64,000 nt of DNA. Origin: Dinoroseobacter sp013215265. GTDB lineage: Bacteria > Pseudomonadota > Alphaproteobacteria > Rhodobacterales > Rhodobacteraceae. Below are positions 46,684 through 54,828 of this stretch, in pieces. The position numbers and the translations under genes are program-made. Location of the stretch: positions 496,001-560,000 of the forward strand of contig OY829366.1 in assembly GCA_963691755.1 (NCBI GenBank), read 5' to 3'. The notes under the pieces are model-generated. The model was not told the DNA's origin. It made no database searches and saw only the letters and a program-made list of their open reading frames with translations. Positions within the stretch are counted from its first letter, which is position 1. Each line of letters starts with the position of its first letter.

Positions 46684-47359
46684 CAAGCATTGCCTCCGCG
46701 ATCTCTATCCCTTCGGGCGTGCCGACATCTGCCCATTCGCCCGGATAATGACACCCAAACATCCGGCCATCTTCCAAAATCTTTTCCCACAGCCACCATA
46801 TGGAAAATGCGCCTTCGGGGCAGTTCTTAAGCTGGTCGGTCTTTATGATTTGCGCCCCGGTATAAACCAATGATCCCGGCCTTATCAGTTTGCCTTCGCT
46901 GCCCATGTCAAAGCTGCCGGGCCGTGTATATCCATGAGCCTGCTCTGGGGTGACCAGCAGCAAGAGCGCATCCATACGGTCAGGGTTCCAGTTGGCTGCG
47001 AGACGGGTAAGAGCACTTTCATCCGACCACGCTGCATCGGAATTGAGCGTAAACACAGGCTCATTGCCAAGCATCGGCAGTGCTGCTTGCAACCCTCCGC
47101 CTGTGTCCAGAAGCGAAGGCTCATGACTGATAATGACATCGGGCTTGGCTTCCAGATATTGATGCATCTGATCTGCATGCGCATGGGTGTTCACCACAAT
47201 CCGTGATGCACCTGCACTTCGTGGCAGGGCCAATGCGTGCTCGATCAACGGTTTGCCAAAAACCTCGACAAGCGCTTTTGGCCGCACGTTGGTTAAGGGC
47301 TGCATGCGTGTGCCGAGCCCCGCGGCAAATATCATCACAGCGTCCGGATTGTGCCGCAT
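46667..47359 (-). CDS. murU: MurU-like sugar-1-phosphate nucleotidyltransferase
   Basis: Predicted N-acetylmuramate-1-phosphate uridylyltransferase of the anabolic cell-wall-recycling route. The 230-aa protein has the NTP-transferase core FAAGLGTRMQPLTNVRPKALVEV and a later GEWADVGTPEGI. The neighbour to its left on the same operon, an AmgK-like kinase, is the usual partner, which is why MurU is preferred over a generic NTase. It overlaps amgK by 25 bases and addB by 17. Confidence 0.75.
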   Translation of the reverse strand: MRHNPDAVMIFAAGLGTRMQPLTNVRPKALVEVFGKPLIEHALALPRSAGASRIVVNTHAHADQMHQYLEAKPDVIISHEPSLLDTGGGLQAALPMLGNEPVFTLNSDAAWSDESALTRLAANWNPDRMDALLLLVTPEQAHGYTRPGSFDMGSEGKLIRPGSLVYTGAQIIKTDQLKNCPEGAFSIWWLWEKILEDGRMFGCHYPGEWADVGTPEGIEIAEAMLDASSV

Positions 47360-48336
47360 CTCGCCCTCAGATCACTAAGATGTGCCGTATTAGGCACGGG
47401 TAGCGCGTTCATCAGCCCTGCCCGAAACGACGAATGAACCGGGTGCTCCAAGGCGCGTGTCATCTGAGCCCAGACGCGGGGAATTAAATCCACATAATTT
47501 GGTTTTGAAAAGTATAATGAAAGCCGCGCAAATACGCCCAGGATTCGCAATGAACGCTGAACTGTCAGCAAGGCGTTAAGCCGCAACATCGTTTCAAGAT
47601 CTAAACCGGTCCCACACGTATATCGATCGACCAGTGGCGCCTTAATGGAAGGGGACACATCGCGTCTTGCATCTTCCAAAAGGGAGATCAGATCATAACC
47701 AACCGGTCCCACCATGGCGTCTTGGAAATCGAGTAGCCCAACGCGTTTCAAACCAGTTCGATCTGGCAGCCAGATTAAATTTTCCGCGTGATAATCACGT
47801 AGCATAAGAGTTTGTGGGGCTTGCTCAGCCTCTATTAGAAGCGGTTTCAGGTTTTCCCAAATGAAATGGGATACCTCACTTCTTCCTGCATACCACTTGC
47901 CGGCTAGAGCGGATTTTTGCGCCATTTCATCAGCATCGTATGGTTCAGTTGACACGGGAGGTTCTTGTTGGGCCAGGTCGATCAGCACGTCCACTGCCGC
48001 CTCATAGATCGGTAGCTCCGCGTCGCGCGTATTCGACAGCAAGCGAGCGTAGAGACTGTCCCCAAGATCTTCCATCAACACAAATCCAGACGCGGTGTCA
48101 TGGGCAAGTATTTCTGGTGCGCTATAGCCGTAGTTTCGCAAGTGGAGCGCGACGCCTAAATACGGTCCAATATCCAAACCGCTTTCCCGCGGGGCGTCCA
48201 TCAGAACGTAACTTGTGCCTGTATGAGCAACTCTCCAATATCGTCGCGATGAGGCGTCCCCGGCCAAAGGCGATACCGTCGGGTCTTTCAGCCCTGCAGA
48301 TGTCAGGAAGGTTTGAATATCACTCTGCCGCGTCAT
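47335..48336 (-). CDS. amgK: AmgK-like aminoglycoside-phosphotransferase-fold sugar kinase
   Basis: Predicted anomeric kinase for N-acetylmuramate/N-acetylglucosamine, feeding MurU and bypassing de novo UDP-MurNAc synthesis. The 333-aa protein has the aminoglycoside-phosphotransferase core: RDYHAENLIWL (catalytic D) and LLDFQDAMVGPVGYDL (metal-binding D). The overlap with murU and tsaE supports this role. Resistance to fosfomycin is a known phenotype of the pathway in pseudomonads; not testable here. Confidence 0.75.
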   Translation of the reverse strand: MTRQSDIQTFLTSAGLKDPTVSPLAGDASSRRYWRVAHTGTSYVLMDAPRESGLDIGPYLGVALHLRNYGYSAPEILAHDTASGFVLMEDLGDSLYARLLSNTRDAELPIYEAAVDVLIDLAQQEPPVSTEPYDADEMAQKSALAGKWYAGRSEVSHFIWENLKPLLIEAEQAPQTLMLRDYHAENLIWLPDRTGLKRVGLLDFQDAMVGPVGYDLISLLEDARRDVSPSIKAPLVDRYTCGTGLDLETMLRLNALLTVQRSLRILGVFARLSLYFSKPNYVDLIPRVWAQMTRALEHPVHSSFRAGLMNALPVPNTAHLSDLRARCGTIRTL

Positions 48337-48854
48337 GGTGCCGGTGGGCCTGTCATGGCAGCTGCCAGCAAGTGACCGCGATCCGTATCAGGGAATGTGA
48401 AATCAAACTGCCGAGATGTTTCGCCTTTATCCCTAATTTTAAGAGTGATCGCATTCTTAGGCGTTAGATGCTCAAGACGATCAGGCCATTCGATCAGACA
48501 GATCGCCGTTTCAAATGCATCGATCAGGCCAAGTTCGTAAATATCGTCAGGTCCGCTGAGGCGGTACAGGTCCACGTGCCACAGCGCATCGGTACCAAGG
48601 TCGTATTCCTGAACGAGCGTGAACGATGGCGATGGTACGTCTTCCCATGCCCCGATTTCGAACAAACGGGACTGGATCAAAGCGCGCGCGAAGAAGGTTT
48701 TTCCGCTGCCCAGCGCACCGTTTAAAAGAACAACGTCGCCCGCCCGTAAGTTGCGAGCCAGATTAAGCGCCAGATCGACGGTCTCTTCCTCGCTGTCGAC
48801 GAGCCTTGAGCATAGGAGCGCGTTCGTGGAGGGATAGGTTTGAGTTTCAGACAT
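48333..48854 (-). CDS. tsaE: TsaE, ATPase for tRNA t6A modification
   Basis: Supports synthesis of threonylcarbamoyladenosine at position 37 of tRNAs. The 173-aa protein has Walker A LNGALGSGKT, the tsaE motif SPSFTLVQEY, HVDLYRL and IEWPDRL. Its stop overlaps amgK (ATGA). Neighbour context tsaE-amgK-murU is common in alphaproteobacteria. Confidence 0.94.
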   Translation of the reverse strand: MSETQTYPSTNALLCSRLVDSEEETVDLALNLARNLRAGDVVLLNGALGSGKTFFARALIQSRLFEIGAWEDVPSPSFTLVQEYDLGTDALWHVDLYRLSGPDDIYELGLIDAFETAICLIEWPDRLEHLTPKNAITLKIRDKGETSRQFDFTFPDTDRGHLLAAAMTGPPAP

Positions 48855-48902
48855 TCTGGCTGCGAGTCTAACGCAGCCTGTGATCGGAACAAGCTGAATG
48901 GT

Positions 48903-50240
48903 TTAGCTGACGCGGCTTTCAATCAAATGCTTCGGTGAGAAGACCGGCGTTGGGTCGTCATGCGCGAATGCAACCAACGTCGCTCCCCCGGTTAGGGGCA
49001 CTACGCGTGCTCTCAGTAATGTCCCATCCAGCAACGTGCCTCGATCGCTCCACTCACTGCGCTGCGCTGTTGAGCCGACGAATTCACGAATTTCGCCCCA
49101 AAGGGGCGCAGGCAGACTGTGCATTGTCCAAAGCTTGTTTGCATCCAGAATAGATGGCGCCGCAACGTCGGTCTCAACCCCGTCCTCTTCAAGGCCCCAC
49201 ATATCGGTATAGGCGCGATTTGCCATCAATTGTGTTCCGGTGGGCGAGAACACGACGACGGCCTCATCCATTGCATTGATTACGGACTGGCCAAGCTCAA
49301 GCTCTGCTCGGAAGCGCCGGGTCAGCGCCATTTCGTCTGAAATGTCTTCGATCATGAAAGCTAGACCGCCATCAGGATGGGGGCGCGCGCATACCCGAAA
49401 AACCTGCCCATCTGGCAATGACCACATTTCGTCAAACTGACCTTCGGCCGCCTCTTCCTCAATATGGGCAAGCCGATCACGCCAGCTTTTATAATCCTTC
49501 GGTTCCGGCAGCACATTTTTGGCGCGTAGCTGGTCGAAAAAACTGGTTAGCGAAGGTCTGGAAGACAGCCATTCTCCACCCAATTCGGTCAGATCCATGA
49601 GGGCTGGGTTGAAGATGATCAGTCGACGGTCCCGGTCAAAAATTGCGAGGCCGGTACGTAGGTGTGCGAACGTACGGGTGAGCGTTTGCATGAAACTGCG
49701 CATCTTCTCTTCTGCGGCAATGGCCGCATCGATTGGCGTTGCGCTGCAAACAAGGCTGTCGCCGATCTCATCTGCGTCAATTTCGAACCAAAGCCGTTTA
49801 TTAGAGGGGGTTTGCAAAGATGCCCGCCGATGCGCGGGAGTGCCTTTGGAATCATGTGGAAGAAAGTCGGAAAAAATATCTGGCAAGGGCCATGCTCTTG
49901 CTGCATCTGGATTGATTTCTTTAACAAGCGTTATGTAAGCGGCATTCGCCCATTTCAGAGTGCCATCTGCGCCTCTTTGCCAGATCAACGTAGGCGTATT
50001 TGCAAGCGCATTGCGCAGCATCTCAAGCTCTGCTTGGTCAGCCAATTGAACTGACGGTCCATGGTTTTCATTTCGTGGAAAAAGATCACCAATCTTTCCT
50101 GGTGCAAAGGTAGACCCGGTTGGTACCGTAACCATGCTTTCGCGACCGCTGACCCAGATCAGTCCACCCACTGCGAACGCTGCGGTAATGAAAGATGAGC
50201 CAGCCAAAACCAGTAATGTAGAAAGTTCTATCGCAAGCAT
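48903..50240 (-). CDS. Membrane-anchored multi-PAS protein, no kinase domain
   Basis: A 445-aa protein with an N-terminal membrane segment (about residues 7-30) and three PAS-like regions: about 75-155 (LANTPTLIWQRGADGTLKWANAAY), 190-300 (FAHLRTGLAIFDRDRRLIIFNPALMDLTEL) and 320-420 (MDEAVVVFSPTGTQLMANRAYTDMWG). No histidine kinase, GGDEF or other output domain follows. ATG 50240 (GGGAGA upstream) is used rather than the TTG at 50258. It lies between tsaE and regB on the same strand; a sensory or scaffold role is likely, target unknown. Confidence 0.8.
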   Translation of the reverse strand: MLAIELSTLLVLAGSSFITAAFAVGGLIWVSGRESMVTVPTGSTFAPGKIGDLFPRNENHGPSVQLADQAELEMLRNALANTPTLIWQRGADGTLKWANAAYITLVKEINPDAARAWPLPDIFSDFLPHDSKGTPAHRRASLQTPSNKRLWFEIDADEIGDSLVCSATPIDAAIAAEEKMRSFMQTLTRTFAHLRTGLAIFDRDRRLIIFNPALMDLTELGGEWLSSRPSLTSFFDQLRAKNVLPEPKDYKSWRDRLAHIEEEAAEGQFDEMWSLPDGQVFRVCARPHPDGGLAFMIEDISDEMALTRRFRAELELGQSVINAMDEAVVVFSPTGTQLMANRAYTDMWGLEEDGVETDVAAPSILDANKLWTMHSLPAPLWGEIREFVGSTAQRSEWSDRGTLLDGTLLRARVVPLTGGATLVAFAHDDPTPVFSPKHLIESRVS

Positions 50241-50345
50241 CGCGTTTTCTCCCATCAAGCGGGCACGCGCTGTCCCGCTTTAGGCTTCTTGCGCAAAACT
50301 GGTAAAATAAGCGTTAATTTAACTATTTGTGAAGCAAGAGCTCTA

Positions 50346-51761
50346 TCAGGCGCGGGTTTCCATCGGAACATTTTCACCCAAACCTTTTGTTTTATCATTC
50401 ACCAACACAAGCTGCTCACATGGCCAGACGGCTTCGATGATCGCGCCTGATCGAACGGGACGGTCCGATGGCACCATGAAAGGGTCGGACCCGTTAGCGA
50501 AGGTCAGTTCGGCGCCAGTGCGCTCCAACAGTGTCTTGGCGATGAACAATCCAAGGCCCATGCCTTCATAGCCGGGTCTTTTGCTTTGCTCGGTATCGGT
50601 TTTCCTGCGGCGCACAAATGGATCACCAATCCTGCCCATGACTTGATGAGGAAACCCAACGCCATCATCGATAATCCGCACTATCACGATCTCCTGGGTC
50701 CAATGGACATCAACCCAGACATTGGCTTCGGCGAAGTCGACGGCATTCTGGACCAGATTTCGGATTCCGTGAATGATCTCGGGTTGACGGCGAATAGTCG
50801 GTTGCGTCGGATCGCCACCTGCCCCCGGTGAGATATCAAAGTGCAGAGATTTCCCGCGTTCCGCGTGCGGTTCAGCGGCCTCACGGACCACAGCGCCTAA
50901 GGGCGCATTGCGCAGGTGAAGATCGTCTTTTCCCGCGCGCCCCATCGAGCGAAGGATATCACGGCACCTGTCTGCCTGTTCGCTGATTAGGATAGCGTCT
51001 TCTTTGAGCACAGGATCTTCAAGCTCTTCTTTCAATTCCGAACTGACCAGTTTGATCGTTGCCAAAGGTGTGCCAAGTTCATGCGCTGCAGCGGCCACAA
51101 CACCGCCAAGATCTGTGAGCTTCTGTTCCCGCGCAAGCGCCATTTGTGTTGCGAGAAGCGCCTGATTCATAGATTGGTTTTCGCCCATCACCCGGTAAGC
51201 ATAGACGCTCAGAAACAGCACACCGATCACAATCGCGATCCAGAATCCAAAGACCAGAACATCTGGCATGCGCAGAATGAACCCCTGTTCCATTCGCAAT
51301 GGAATATGGAACAAAGCCACCATGGTGGTCAGCATGATCGCAATGAAGCCAAGCAGAATCGTTGATCGGAGGCGCAACGTTGCTGCGGAAATTGTCACGG
51401 GCGCAAGAATCAGAAGGGCAAAGGGATTATTCAGCCCCCCTGTCAGATAGAGTAGGAACGCGAGCTGCGAGATATCAAAGAGAAGTGTGACAGTTGCCTC
51501 TCCTTCGGACAGACGTTTGTTTTCTGGATAAACAAACATCGCAACGACATTGGCGATAATGGAAGCGCCGACGGCCATATACAAAAGGCCGATGTTCAGG
51601 GGCAGTTTCATTACCTGAGTTACAATCGTGATCGTTATGATTTGACCACCGATTGCGAGCCATCGCAGCAGGATCAACGTACGCAGTCGCACCCAACCGC
51701 TGGGATCAGTGGCACCAAGTGAAGGAAAGGAGGGGTCGGACATTGCAGACAGATCACTCAT
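50346..51761 (-). CDS. regB: RegB/PrrB redox-sensing histidine kinase
   Basis: Global redox kinase of photosynthetic and other alphaproteobacteria. The 471-aa protein has six membrane segments, the ubiquinone-binding GGLNNPFA at 108-115, phospho-accepting H227 (AAHELGTPLATI), redox-active C266 (EQADRCRDIL), the N box (NLVQNAVDFA) and G box (GMGLGLF). Divergent from the SCO gene and regA, with the familiar regB / senC / regA arrangement. Confidence 0.95.
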   Translation of the reverse strand: MSDLSAMSDPSFPSLGATDPSGWVRLRTLILLRWLAIGGQIITITIVTQVMKLPLNIGLLYMAVGASIIANVVAMFVYPENKRLSEGEATVTLLFDISQLAFLLYLTGGLNNPFALLILAPVTISAATLRLRSTILLGFIAIMLTTMVALFHIPLRMEQGFILRMPDVLVFGFWIAIVIGVLFLSVYAYRVMGENQSMNQALLATQMALAREQKLTDLGGVVAAAAHELGTPLATIKLVSSELKEELEDPVLKEDAILISEQADRCRDILRSMGRAGKDDLHLRNAPLGAVVREAAEPHAERGKSLHFDISPGAGGDPTQPTIRRQPEIIHGIRNLVQNAVDFAEANVWVDVHWTQEIVIVRIIDDGVGFPHQVMGRIGDPFVRRRKTDTEQSKRPGYEGMGLGLFIAKTLLERTGAELTFANGSDPFMVPSDRPVRSGAIIEAVWPCEQLVLVNDKTKGLGENVPMETRA

Positions 51762-51777
51762 TTGTGTGGCGCAGGTC

Positions 51778-51792
51778 GAAGTGTCACACTTC
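51778..51792. promoter_or_regulatory. 15-bp palindrome in the regB/senC divergent promoter region
   Basis: GAAGTGTCACACTTC, a perfect 7-1-7 palindrome, lies in the 96 bp between the divergent regB and SCO starts. It resembles an operator more than a terminator (no T-tract). The cognate regulator is unknown. Confidence 0.45.
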
Positions 51793-51857
51793 TTTGCCAG
51801 CTTCTTTGTCTCTTACTTAGCGCGCAACCCCGACATCACGTTCAAAACGAGGACAAC

Positions 51858-52475
51858 ATGCGGTTTTACGTAGCCACGGCACTTGCACTTAGCATTGGTT
51901 TGATCGGTGGCACCATATACATGGCGTTCTTCAATACACCGCAAGACGCGCTGGCGCAGTGCCGCGGAGGTGCTGTTGCAACCGGTGGCGCAAGTATTGG
52001 CGGCCCGTTTGAATTGGTTTCTGAAACGGGTGAAACCGTCACCGACAGCGACATTATTACCAAGCCGACACTTGTTTATTTTGGGTACACGTTCTGTCCG
52101 GATGTTTGCCCTCTGGATGCTTACCGCAATGGTCTGGCTGTCGATATGCTGCAGGAAAAGGGATACGATGTCGGCAGCGCCTTTATCTCTGTGGATCCTG
52201 AACGCGATACGCCTGAGGTTTTGGCGGAATTCACAGATGCGATGCATCCGGACATGATTGGGCTGACTGGCACCGCTGAACAAATCAGGGCCGCGAGCAA
52301 TGCCTACCGTACCTATTACCGAAAGCAGGACAGCGAAGACGAATTCTATCTGGTTGATCATTCGACCTTCACATATCTGGTTTTCCCAGAAACAGGGTTC
52401 GTGGATTTCTTTCGTCGAGAGGCCACTGAAGAGCAGATATCAGAACGCGTTGGTTGCTTTATTGATGCAAGCTAA
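51858..52475 (+). CDS. senC: SCO1/SenC/PrrC copper-chaperone protein
   Basis: Thioredoxin-fold protein assisting copper delivery to cytochrome oxidase and linked to Reg signalling. The 205-aa protein has an N-terminal membrane segment, copper ligands in CPDVC (C80, C84) and H168 (DHST). ATG 51858 has GAGG upstream; the longer frame to 51762 adds an odd leader and runs into the regB start. Diverges from regB, followed by regA after about 65 bp. Confidence 0.93.
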   Translation: MRFYVATALALSIGLIGGTIYMAFFNTPQDALAQCRGGAVATGGASIGGPFELVSETGETVTDSDIITKPTLVYFGYTFCPDVCPLDAYRNGLAVDMLQEKGYDVGSAFISVDPERDTPEVLAEFTDAMHPDMIGLTGTAEQIRAASNAYRTYYRKQDSEDEFYLVDHSTFTYLVFPETGFVDFFRREATEEQISERVGCFIDAS

Positions 52476-52540
52476 GGCCCGTTTGACCGCCTCAGTTTAA
52501 ACCAATAAGACTGTGGAGAATTCACTGTCGGGGAACGACC

Positions 52541-53095
52541 ATGAACGACCAGCCTTTGCGCGACATTGGTGAAGATCCATCGCTGCTATTGGTAGATGAT
52601 GACGAACCCTTCTTACGCCGTCTTGCGCGTGCGATGGAAAAACGAGGGTTCGATGTTGAAACAGCGGACTCAGTGGCTGCTGGGAAAGCGCTCGCTACCG
52701 CGCGCCCTCCGGCGTATGCGGTTGTTGATCTAAGGTTGGAAGATGGCAACGGATTGGATGTTGTCGAGGTCCTTCGTGAACGGCGCCCGGACGCTAAGGT
52801 CGTCGTACTGACAGGATACGGAGCGATTGCAACAGCCGTTGCTGCTGTAAAGATCGGGGCAACGGATTATCTGTCGAAACCAGCAGATGCGAACGATGTA
52901 ACTGCGGCTTTGCTGGCAGCCCCCGATGAGCTTCCTCCGCCGCCTGAGAACCCGATGTCGGCAGATCGTGTGAGATGGGAACACATACAACGCGTTTATG
53001 AACTTTGTGATCGCAATGTCTCCGAAACGGCGCGTCGTTTGAACATGCATCGGCGTACGCTACAGCGTATTCTCGCAAAACGTTCGCCGAGATGA
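52541..53095 (+). CDS. regA: RegA/PrrA response regulator
   Basis: Redox response regulator controlling respiration, carbon fixation and photosynthesis genes in relatives. The 184-aa protein has a receiver domain with D20-D21, phospho-acceptor D63 and K113 (LSKP), a proline-rich linker (LPPPPENP) and a C-terminal Fis-type helix-turn-helix (VSETARRLNMHRRTLQRIL). The HTH is near-invariant in the family. Overlaps the next gene by four bases (ATGA). Confidence 0.96.
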   Translation: MNDQPLRDIGEDPSLLLVDDDEPFLRRLARAMEKRGFDVETADSVAAGKALATARPPAYAVVDLRLEDGNGLDVVEVLRERRPDAKVVVLTGYGAIATAVAAVKIGATDYLSKPADANDVTAALLAAPDELPPPPENPMSADRVRWEHIQRVYELCDRNVSETARRLNMHRRTLQRILAKRSPR

Positions 53096-53601
53096 GGCTT
53101 GCCCTGGTCATTGGCGCGATCGCGCTGGTGGCCGGTTGCGCAACATCTCTGCCTGTCGCACGACGCGCAGGACCCGCGATAAAACTCTCGGAAGACGGGC
53201 TGGGTCTAACCGAATCCGAGCTGCGCATCGATTTTGGGCGCGCACAGGCGGGCGTCATTTCTGCTGTTTCTGCGCTTCAGGGCGCCGCGCCGCGAAGCAC
53301 CGGTACCAATACTGAATGTGGTGCTGGCCCTGTCTTTGCGGCCAATTGGGACAATGGGCTGACTTTGAACTTCCTTGGTGGAAAATTCTTAGGCTGGGTC
53401 GTGCAATCTCCGTTTGAAGCGACTTACCCGGCAGGCTCAGTTGCGCTGGGCACTGCAGCAAACGCTTTGCGCGGCGTGATCACGCCACAGCAGACATCTT
53501 TGGGTCAGGAATTTATCGCGGGCGGGCTTTGGCATTTGATCGATGATGAGCGTGCGCAGGTGACAACTATCTGGGCAGGGCTGACCTGTTTTTTCCGTTG
53601 A
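53092..53601 (+). CDS. Small lipoprotein of unknown function
   Basis: A 169-aa protein starting MRLALVIGAIALVAGC, a lipobox with lipidated C16. Two further cysteines (C76, C166) could form a disulfide in the periplasm. No domain is recognised. It overlaps regA and may be co-transcribed with it, but no mechanistic link to the redox system is evident from the sequence. Confidence 0.65.
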   Translation: MRLALVIGAIALVAGCATSLPVARRAGPAIKLSEDGLGLTESELRIDFGRAQAGVISAVSALQGAAPRSTGTNTECGAGPVFAANWDNGLTLNFLGGKFLGWVVQSPFEATYPAGSVALGTAANALRGVITPQQTSLGQEFIAGGLWHLIDDERAQVTTIWAGLTCFFR

Positions 53602-54084
53602 TTACAGATCGAAGCGCTTCAGAATCTTGTCAACGACAAGTCCGTTCCCAAGGGTGACGTTTGTTTTTCGTCCATAATCGGTAAATCCCAAGCTGTTATA
53701 GTAGCGAAGACCACCCGAATTATCCGCACGGATATTGGCGTTAATCCAAGTGTATCCCAATTTGGGAGCCGCGCCTTTTGTGGCCGCAAATAACGCCGTA
53801 CCGATGCCGCGTTGCGTTTGGCCTTGCTTTGCGAAGGTTGAAATCTCGGCAGCCTCGGCGGGCAGATAATCTGCCGGCGCGATCCATTGGAACCCAATGA
53901 CTTGTCCTTCATGCAGTGCGACGTGCCAAGCTGAATTGTCAGCGGTTTTCGCCTGCAGATCCAATAGCTCTGTTCCGCATGTCTCTTGGGTCCGTGATGT
54001 GGTTCCACCTGCTTTTATAATCGCGTTCAGAAGCTCGGCCATCATTTCAGCGTCTTCTCGTTGTGCAGTCCGCACCTCGATCAT
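53602..54084 (-). CDS. GNAT-family N-acetyltransferase
   Basis: A 160-aa acetyltransferase of the GNAT fold; the acetyl-CoA-binding segment (KQGQTQRGIGTALFAAT) and a C-terminal YYNSLGFTDYGRK are visible. Acceptor unknown. Its ATG overlaps the stop of the HD gene to its right (ATGA), so the two are probably co-transcribed. Confidence 0.82.
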   Translation of the reverse strand: MIEVRTAQREDAEMMAELLNAIIKAGGTTSRTQETCGTELLDLQAKTADNSAWHVALHEGQVIGFQWIAPADYLPAEAAEISTFAKQGQTQRGIGTALFAATKGAAPKLGYTWINANIRADNSGGLRYYNSLGFTDYGRKTNVTLGNGLVVDKILKRFDL

Positions 54085-54680
54085 TTCATCTGTTCCAGCA
54101 ATTCAGTGTGCCGTTTGGTATAGTCTGTTCGCACATCTAAAGGCGCCCGCAACTCAACCCTCAAACCCTTAATGAGTTCGGCTGGGGGCTTGCCAAAAAA
54201 CCCGTTGGCCTCTTTCTCTGAGAACCCCGCAATGTGCACGGCTTCCAGCCACGCTGAGATCTTATCTGCGCGTTTGATCGCGGTCTTCGCGGTCTTTGGC
54301 AGCACGGCGGGCAACCCGAACCGTAGATGAATTGCAGCGGTCAGGCGGTTATCGAGCTCGCTATAACCGGGGCCTATTGCAGCTTTCACCGGGCTGATCA
54401 TGTCACCGATTACGTATTCCGGTGCATCATGCAGTAGAGCAGCCAATCGCCATTTCATCGGGGCATTGGGTTGCATGCGCGTATAGAGCTTTTCGACAAG
54501 TAACGAGTGTTCGGCCACGGAATAGGGATAATCGCCAAAGGTCTGGCCATTCCATCGCGCGACAAATGCCAGCCCATGCGCAATATCTTCGATCTCGATA
54601 TCCATCGGGGTCGGATCAAGAAGATCAAGGCGCCTGCCGGACAACATACGTTGCCAGGCACGTGGTGGGGCTTTGGGCAT
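54081..54680 (-). CDS. HD-domain phosphohydrolase, YfbR-like (5'-deoxynucleotidase type)
   Basis: A 199-aa HD protein. The metal-binding residues are seen in YSVAEHSLLVE (H), ALLHDAPEY (HD) and a later D in RADKISAW. Relatives include the E. coli 5'-deoxynucleotidase YfbR. ATG 54680 with AAGGA upstream is preferred over the frame to 54731. Paired with the GNAT gene; divergent from ahcY. Confidence 0.75.
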   Translation of the reverse strand: MPKAPPRAWQRMLSGRRLDLLDPTPMDIEIEDIAHGLAFVARWNGQTFGDYPYSVAEHSLLVEKLYTRMQPNAPMKWRLAALLHDAPEYVIGDMISPVKAAIGPGYSELDNRLTAAIHLRFGLPAVLPKTAKTAIKRADKISAWLEAVHIAGFSEKEANGFFGKPPAELIKGLRVELRAPLDVRTDYTKRHTELLEQMK

Positions 54681-54828
54681 GGAATGTCCTTTCGTAAACT
54701 GTGTTGTGCGGGCCATGGGTCTGTCGGTCAACGGCAGAAATCTGAGATGTTAATCTGTGACGATTGCGGCGCGGCGAAAGCCTTGCTATGTGCCGCGTAA
54801 TTCCCCGATGAAAAGTATGGATGCGTCA

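Noticed and set aside
54732..54828. SAH or SAM riboswitch before ahcY
   Set aside because: A short GC-rich stem can be drawn, but the conserved aptamer core was not recognised.
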